The notes under the pieces: generated by a model | What the model was told of the DNA's origin: nothing | Databases searched by the model: none | Seen by the model: only the letters and a program-made list of their open reading frames with translations | Program-made: the position numbers and the translations under genes | Source: Dermatophagoides farinae | Taxonomy: Eukaryota; Arthropoda; Arachnida; Sarcoptiformes; Pyroglyphidae | NCBI RefSeq assembly: GCF_024713945.1 | Contig: NC_134686.1 | Span: 1,760,001 to 1,824,000, forward strand | DNA: 64,000 nucleotides | Reading direction: 5' to 3' | In this document: positions 56,200 through 64,000 of the stretch, piece after piece | How positions within the stretch are numbered: position 1 is the first letter of the stretch | Layout: every line of letters starts with the position of its first letter

Positions 56200-58330
56200 T
56201 ATTGTCTATTGTGTTATTATTACAAGGTGGTTATGGTGGTGGTGGTGGTTTTAATTTCTTGGTTGCAATTTTAAATAACTTGTGTGTATATACGAATATA
56301 CGAATGATAATAAGGAAAAACGACGACGACGATAATAATAATAATTTCTCTTTCACATTCGTTTTTTTTTTCTTTGATTTTCAGATTTGTTTATTTTAGA
56401 CATATGTTATACACACACACACACACATACACATTTCCTCTATGTGTTCATTTTAAACCAACCAACTAACCACATTAACAATGAATAATAATCCTTTCGA
56501 ATAGCAACAAACACAAAACAATTATGATTGATGAATATTCAACCAATATAAATATATTCGAGTGTGGTACGTACTGGGCACAAGCGCGCGCTTCGTTTTT
56601 TTTTCATTGATAATCAAAATTTGGAAAGAGCACAAAAATGAAGGAAGGAATCGTGTATTCATTGGAAGAAAAAAACGCTAATCAAACAACCGTCAATCAG
56701 TTAGCCAAGCATGCCATTTTAATTTCATTTTTTTTTTTCGTTTTCATTCATTCAAAATTTAATTCTCTTTCTCTCCATGGTGATGGTGTTGGTGGTGGTG
56801 ATGGTGGTGGTGGTGGTGGTAGCAATGGTGGTATGGTTGGTGGCCATTTGTCAATCAATAATAGGGTTGGATTGCCGCTATGAACATCAAGACAAAATAA
56901 AGCAGCAGCAGAAGCAGCATTATAAAAAGATGGTTAAAATGAAAATGAAAATGTGCAAAAAAAAAAAAATTCAATGTCGCCTAAAACAGGAAAAAAAAAA
57001 CATGAGAAAGAAAAGAAAAAGATTGGCTTCAAGAACGACCACTTGTGTGTGTGTGTATGTGTGCGTGTGAAAACCATCAACGACGACGACGACGATGGCA
57101 TGAATCATGGAATGAAAATCGATACTTTAATGATAATGATGTACGCTTCATTTGATTTTTATATATATATTCATGATGATGGAAAGAAAAAAAAAATTTT
57201 TTTTTTGGATTCAATGTTTCAAAAACATATATACACATAAACACGCACAGACATTTCATTATCATTATCATCATTATCATCATCATAATCTGGATCTATT
57301 AAAAATTAAAAAAAACGCGATATTTTTGGAATGATAATGACCACATATACTAAGATTAAACAGGGAATTTTGTTTGATTTTATAGATTATTATTGATTAT
57401 ATAGATTCGAATGTGATGCGATTAAAAAAAATTTCAAAATGATGATGATTATTTAAGCAAACCTAAAAATAGCATCACATATGATGATGATGATAATGAT
57501 GATGATGATAATCAAACAGAAAAAAAAATTTTCTTTGCAAACACAAAATTTTTTTTTTCATGTGTGCACTTTTTCTTCTTCGTAAATGCGTTTTAAATCA
57601 GTGGGTAGTTAGTCCTTGGAATTTATTTTTATTTTTCTTTTCTTATACCACTCAAAGCCACCATTATTTTTACTTATTCTGTGTCAAATGTTTAATAATC
57701 ACGTGGTTTCAATTTCATTTTTTTTTCACATTTATTTACACAAACTTTGATCCCATTCAAACTAAACTGATGATTGAATTATTGATTTTTGATTTTTGAT
57801 TTTTTTTGCTTATTTGATTTGGCAGTTTATTTATTTATTTGTCATCAAAAATAGTAGTTTATGATGGATTGGATTGAAATTCGAGGATAAATGAAATGGG
57901 AAAAAAATTGATTTCAATATCAAATAAATTTGATAATGATTTTCGACAAAAATCGATTGAATTTTTTGTTTTTTTTTTGAAACGGAATTCCATTCCAATC
58001 AATCAATTTCCAATAAACAAGGAATATCTGTTCAATTCCAAACGTTTTAAATTCATGAGTCATCATTGTTTCAAGAGAAAAAAAATAATAATTTTATTCA
58101 ACAAAAAAAAAGCAACAGTGGTGGAGAAAACAAAAATAAATCAAGAAAAAAAGAGAAAAGTTGAATTGTGTATGCAAAAGTGAAATAAAAAAAACGAAAA
58201 ACAGAAACATTTAAAAGAAACACTACTACTTTGATATCACAGAGACATTGGCATTGAATCAAAGATCAAAATCAAAATTTGTTTCATTCATTTAATGATT
58301 CATATGCATCAATTTTTCCCCCTCCATTCA
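56200..58330. other. Intergenic region between BTB and POMGNT1 genes
   Basis: About 2.1 kb with no supportable coding exon. It should hold the BTB gene promoter (start codon at 56199, minus) and the POMGNT1 3' UTR. Notable are (GGT)n tracts near 56226 and 56780-56835, and the CpG-bearing GCGCGCGC near 56584-56591. Confidence 0.55.
58093..58098 (-). terminator. Putative polyadenylation signal, POMGNT1
   Basis: AATAAA on the minus strand about 230 bases beyond the POMGNT1 stop codon. Confidence 0.3.
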
Positions 58331-61061
58331 TCAATTCATATGATCGGATCCAATTGGAACAATTGATTTTGTCGTCGTCGTCGTCGTCGTAGTCGTTGTC
58401 GTCGATGACGTTGATGGTGATGATTTGGACAAGAATGATAAAGGCACAACATGTGGTGGTTTAAATACGCTATACGGTGAATAAGGCACACCTATTATAA
58501 TTAAATGTGAACGATAATAATGTAGACGCCACATTCCATGATGATAGCCACGAGCATCTAGATCCCATATATGTAAACATTTAGCAATATGTAGCCATGT
58601 ATCATAATCATGAACATGTATCATACGAATAAAGATTAAATAGATATTTGTCGTATCCATTATCATTGATTGTAATGTTGATGATTGATTTTGGCTATGA
58701 TGGTTTTTACTTTTCATTACCAATGTATTATTGGTAGTGGTGGTTGTTGTTGTTGTTGTTGTTGTTTTAAGAAAATTTGAATCACAAGGACCTTTTCGAT
58801 GATCAATAATTATAGCCATACGAATTAATCGATTAATAAGACGTTCATAGTTTTCTACTTTTAAACTGTGATGAACGTTAGTTTGTGAGAAAAAAAAATT
58901 CAAATCAAATTGAAAATATCAGAATAAAAAATCATAATCGAAATATACTTACAGATCAACATTTTTAAGCAATACACTTGGATTTGTATTGAAAGCATGT
59001 TTTTTGAAATACATTTCTTGAAAATATGAATTCATATTCAGACCTGATGAACCAAAATGATATGTACGTGAAACATCTGGTACGATACATTCACGTCCAC
59101 GGCGTATATCGGATAAACGCATCCACATATCCCAATCATATGATTTGTCCGGCGTAGGCCATCTAGGTTCTAATTCATTTTTATATAATTTACGTGTTAA
59201 CATCCAACCTAAACCGGGCATTGTTTCGACACGATAAAGTAGGCTAGTATCACTTGATGTATGTTCATATGCTTGATCATTCCATGCTGATATACAGAAT
59301 AATGTATCATCTTGATCAAGTAGATGCATTGTTTGTGCAAAATATTCGAAAAAATCTAATGAAACATCTAGATCTTCTTCCAAAATGATAGCATATTGTG
59401 CATCCGGATATAGATTGAATGTAGCCGTCAGGCTGGCCTTATAATGTTGTGTGATTCGTGAATTAGCATGGCCAATGGGTGTATGTTGAATACCACGCAG
59501 GCCAAATAATTTTGCCACTTCTAATGGTTCTTCATAATAACCATCGATATATATTGTAATCATTGATGGATTACAACCAGGTGTCAATAATAATGTTCGT
59601 AACATACGATAAAGATAATGTGGACGATTTGAAGCAATTATGGCGATTGGTACTTGTGATATTTTTGCCATCGGATCATAATTGGAAACAAAACGTAATG
59701 GTAATGGATCATTACAGCTACAAACCGATCCATAACCTTCAATACGTGAACAAAAATGTTTTCGTCGTTCTCGTGTTTCGTTATCATCGGGTAGGAAAAC
59801 AAAATTCATCGATGATGATGATGATGATAAACTTTTGGCATTACTGTCAATCATCGAAATATCCACGGATTCAGTCGAAGATGGTGATGGTAAAAAATTT
59901 CCAAAAAATTGATTAAAAAATGACAAAGGTGTTGTTGTCATTGTAGTCCATTGACAATCAACATAATCATCGCCAGTTGGATATAGCTCTAAATCAACAT
60001 GAAGTATTGCTGGTGATGCCCAGGAATTAAAATCCATTGATTTCGAATAAGCTTCACCCAATAATGGATCCATACTAGTGGATTGTTGCCGTGTTAATAG
60101 TTGTTTCTGTATGACCATTGCCCACATATCACGCCAACCAATATCTTGTGCACGTTTTGATCCTAATCTAGTGAGAAAATCACGTGCAGTTTTTTTCAGC
60201 TGAAATGTACCCTCATCTTTGATGGCAAAAATCAATATACGGCCATCGGAAACCATACTGATAAACAATGACATTGCTTCATCTTCATGTGTGGAATATG
60301 TATCAAAATTACGTCTAGCCATTATTGATCCAGTATATTGATTCAGAACAAGAATATGTATGCCACGATTTTTTCCATCTTCAGAATCATCTAAAATCTT
60401 TAGTGAAAACAAATAAAAAAATAATTTTTCGAATCAAAATAACTAATCATGATACTTACAATAGTTCCATCTACGGTAACCATTGCACGATTTTGACTAG
60501 ATAAAATATCCAATTTAATCATTCGTTGATTATTGTTGTTGTTGTTGTTGTTGCTGAAATCATTCGAATGACTACCAGATAATAATGAATTGATAATATG
60601 GCCATCTTTATCTAAACAGAAAAAAAATTTTTGAAAATTCTGAGAAAAAAATTCAATGTTTTACCATCAATATTTGCCACCGATTCCTGCTGCAAACGAT
60701 TCCAAGTTTCAATGATGAATACAATATTAATAATGACAGTGGCCATCAAAATAGCCAGAAATATAAACTAATTTTTTAAAAAAAATTGAGAATTTAAAAA
60801 TGTAAAGAATGTAAAAACTATGATTCAACGAACCCGTATTGTTTTGATTAGAAAACGACGCATTGGAATTGATGATGGTACTATGAAACGCATACTGATT
60901 AGATTTGGCCACCATGATGATGATGATACTGGATGATAATAGCGATGATAACGATGACCATAACAGAATGTTTTACGTAAACGTTTTATCATATCAGTAC
61001 CATCATCATCATCATCATCATCATTATCTTTAAATGAAGGTAGATGCTCTTCATCAATCAT
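58331..61061 (-). CDS. POMGNT1: POMGNT1: protein O-mannose beta-1,2-N-acetylglucosaminyltransferase
   Basis: Five exons, 61061-60834, 60767-60665, 60611-60460, 60397-58953 and 58865-58331, give 820 aa (human about 660). The family enzyme sits in the Golgi and adds GlcNAc in beta-1,2 linkage to O-mannose on alpha-dystroglycan. Seen: a cytosolic N-terminus with an Asp run; one membrane helix (about 77-96, [20 protein letters not shown]), as expected for a type II Golgi protein; an N-terminal stem/lectin-like region ([34 protein letters not shown]); and a GT13-like catalytic domain with [34 protein letters not shown] and [13 protein letters not shown]. The metal/UDP-sugar motif is EED (about 501-503), followed by [16 protein letters not shown] and DVSRTYHFG. 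The C-terminus retains [13 protein letters not shown] and GVPYSPYSV. Extra length comes from Asn, Ser and Thr runs. Identity is firm. Confidence 0.95.
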
Positions 61062-64000
61062 TTTTTTTTATCGATGATGATGATGATGATGATGTCAGCT
61101 GTCAAATGAAATCAAAAAAAAAAAAAAAAAAATTCAAATGTACACAATGGTCTTCAAAATATACGTTCAATGATCTTCATCATCATCATCATCATCATAA
61201 TTATCATATGATGATATCATTACCATTAATTGATGATAATGGAAAAAAATCTGCAAATGGAAAAAAATCTGCAAATGAAAAAAAAAGAATAATAACTTGA
61301 AAAAAAAAATTATTTCCCAAAAATAAATGCATTCGGGAACTCGGAAAATAATCACTGAGCATGCGTTTTGTATATATATCAATGTACAAATGGAATATAT
61401 TACCAAAGAATATATTCTACACACACACACACACACATTGAGCTCACATGCGAAAATAAAACTGCAGAACACAACTGAGAAACCATATCAAAATTGATGC
61501 ATTTTACCCATTAATAAATAGGTAAAATCAATCAATCAGTCTGTACGTTCGTGTGTGTGTATGATCAACAGCTTCATTAGGCCAAATTTTTTTTTTTGTT
61601 GTTCCTGGATCAATATGTCATTTTTTGTTTTCTCTAAATTTAATTCAAAAAAATCATTTATTTTGATTTTCATTTTTTTTTTTTATTCTTCATTGGTGCA
61701 ATGTCCTCGAATCGATTGAACAAAAAAAAAAAAGGGGAGAATCATCAAAAGTGTTGTGACAAGCATGGAATGTGTATGTGTGTGTGTGTGATGTTCGTCG
61801 CCAAAATGTCAATGGCATCATTTAAAAATGAAATTACAAGCAAAAAAAAAATTGGAAATAATTAGAAGATATAAAAAAAAAAAATATTCAAACAATTTTT
61901 TTTTCTTCACAATTTCTTTCTAAACCACAAACATATATATTTGGTGGTGGTCAATAAACCATAAACAGGTTACGGTTGTGATGATGATCATGATCATGAT
62001 GATGATAATGGACAAAAACATTACGGAACAACAAACGAGATTCATTTTATTTGTGAAATTTCCCTCCGTCCCCCCCAAAAAAAAAAAATCATTCAGAATT
62101 GTTTCTGGCATCATCATCATCATCGCCATTATCTTTTTTTTTGTTTTTGTTTTATGATCATGATAACAGGAATAGCTGGTTCCGGATCTATCCGGAATTT
62201 CACAAAGTGAAATTTATTGTAGCTAAGGTAAAAATCATTTAACTATATATAGCAAGAAAAAAAAACATCGACCATCATTATCGAGTGAAAAAAAAAAAAT
62301 TTTTTTTTTTCAAACATAAAAAAAAAGTTCATCAGCCAATGTCCTCATGTATACACAGGTAAAATTGGTGGAAAAAAAAAATTTTTTCTACCTGACTAAT
62401 GTACATTATCAAGTTCTGTATTTCGTTTTTTTTTCGTTTGCTTGCATTTTTTTTGTTTATTTCCAAAAAAAAAAAATTTCGTTTTTTTTGTTGTTGTTGT
62501 TGTTTTTTAGTTGGAAATGCACCTGCAAAAAAAAAAAAAAAAATGGAATGGAAAAATAGACACACACACACAAACACATACTAACCGTACGTGATGCACC
62601 AAGTCAAAAATTTTTTTTTTTACTGTTCTGGATGCTTCTAGAATTGAATTGAATGATATAAAGATGATGATGATGATGATGATGGCGATAATGATCAGCA
62701 ATCACCAATCATCCATCCATCCATCGGTAAGACATTGGCAAGTCCATTGGTGATGGTGGTGGTGGTGGTGTGTGTGTGTGTGTGTGTGTTTGTGTTTGTG
62801 TGTGGTGGTCATTCAGGTTTTCCTCCATACCAAAATTTTTTTTTTGCGATTATTTATTATATATCCACCATCATTATTATACACAATGACAACGACCCTA
62901 CGACGATACAACGTGAGTGTTTCATTTCTTCATTTCACTAAAGTTAAAAAAAATTTTTTTTTTTTTTAGCAATATAAAAAAATATCTGGCACATAAGACA
63001 AACCTAAATAATGAAATGAAATGAAATGAAACGAAACAAAAAAATTTGACAATCAAAATTAGATATATGATATGATATGATGATTCTTTTTTTTTCGAAT
63101 CATTCATTCATTCAACAAGTATGATATGATCCGTCATAAAACATTCGATTTCAATGTTGATTTGATTTCGTTGGATAACCAAAAAAACAAAAAAACAAAA
63201 AAATGTGTAAATTTACACATCAAGTGCAATGATAATGAAAATTTTTTCTATTTATAAAAAATGCAAAACATTGTCAAGGCTAAGGCTATTATAAATTTAT
63301 ATCACATAAACAAAAAACAAAACAAAACAAATGGCAATCAAAGATCAAAGATCATCATCATGAACATTATTATTATTCTTATCCATCCATAGATAACGTG
63401 TGTGTGTGTGTGTGTTGGTTTGCATGAAAAAGATATGGGACCAGATTTCACTTTAATTTAATTTTTTTTTTTTTGGTTCCATTATATTTCATTGATGTGT
63501 CATGATAACGATTTTTTAAATGGAAATTATTCATAGGAAAAAAATAATTGATTGATTGATTTGATTGATTGCAAATAAATAAAACAAAAAAAAAACAATT
63601 CCATCGCTGATGACTTATCATCATCATTCATTCATTCATTCATTATCTATAAACAACATACGATGTGGCTGTGTATATTTAGGTATTCGGGGACTAGAGA
63701 AAATTGTTTTTTTTTTGTTCAACAAGAAAACGAAAAAAAAAGAAAAAAAATTCAAATACAAAATTTATGATGGCCACCATTTGCTATATCATCATCATCA
63801 TCATCATCTTAAGCCATGTTCTTGTTGTTCTTGATTTAAACTCCTCCTTATTTAAGAAAAAAAAAATGATCGGAATCTACTTACTTACTTCGTTACTATC
63901 TACTCCCTACCACCAATCAACCATCCAACCATCATTAAGGCCATAAATGATGATGAACGAAATGAAAAGAAAGAAACCAAAATAAAAACCAGACCAGATT
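61062..64000. other. Repeat-rich region upstream of POMGNT1
   Basis: Nearly 3 kb with no coding exon I can support. The part next to 61061 should carry the POMGNT1 promoter and 5' UTR. It contains (GAT)n, (CA)n and (GT)n tracts and long A/T runs. Two adjacent short palindromes are at 62181-62214. Confidence 0.55.
62181..62214. repeat. Two adjacent short hairpin-forming palindromes
   Basis: TCCGGAT-CT-ATCCGGA is directly followed (sharing one base) by AATTTCAC-AAA-GTGAAATT. Both arms are perfect (7 and 8 base pairs) with loops of 2 and 3 bases. Confidence 0.8.

Noticed and set aside
59563-59916. Plus-strand open frame of 117 codons inside POMGNT1
   Set aside because: It is antisense to conserved catalytic-domain codons and has no features of its own.

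Overview
The window is AT-rich eukaryotic DNA with split genes. Exons join at GT..AG introns, many only 65-100 bp long, and poly-Gln, poly-Ser, poly-His and poly-Asn runs interrupt the proteins. (GAT)n, (CA)n, (CAA)n and (GA)n microsatellites fill the gaps. The genes are animal genes: a neuronal-type receptor tyrosine phosphatase, a type I diacylglycerol kinase, POMGNT1 and WDSUB1. Their compact structure and low GC fit an arthropod. My inference is a mite, possibly an astigmatid such as a dust or scab mite, but the species is not proven here.

Layout: 1-9504 is gene-poor microsatellite DNA. At 9505-16502 (+) is a Ptp69D-like receptor protein tyrosine phosphatase (10 exons, 1778 aa modelled). 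At 17506-18586 (+) is a p47/p37-type UBX cofactor of p97 (2 exons, 333 aa). At 19812-33097 (-) is a type I diacylglycerol kinase (20 exons, 1434 aa modelled), tail-to-tail with the p47 gene. From 33098 to 47766 there are 14.7 kb without a gene I can support. The right part is denser: a RING-H2 ubiquitin ligase 47767-49507 (-), divergent from WDSUB1 50542-52707 (+); then a DHRSX-like short-chain dehydrogenase 53181-54602 (+) with an apparent 1-base frameshift; a BTB-domain-like protein 55060-56199 (-); and POMGNT1 58331-61061 (-). The end, 61062-64000, is again repeat-rich and gene-free.

The models were built by joining exons so that phase is kept at every junction and family motifs read through. 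Apart from the DHRSX gene, each modelled coding length is a multiple of three. The genes do not form an operon or a known cluster. Three of the eight (p47, RING-H2, WDSUB1) act in ubiquitin biology, but nothing in the sequence shows they work together. I found no tRNA, rRNA, CRISPR array, transposase or viral gene. I saw no clearly new biological system. The best leads are the DHRSX frameshift, the altered catalytic loops in the phosphatase, the missing UBA domain in p47, the low-complexity growth of the DGK, and a few hairpin-forming or GC-rich islands in non-coding DNA.
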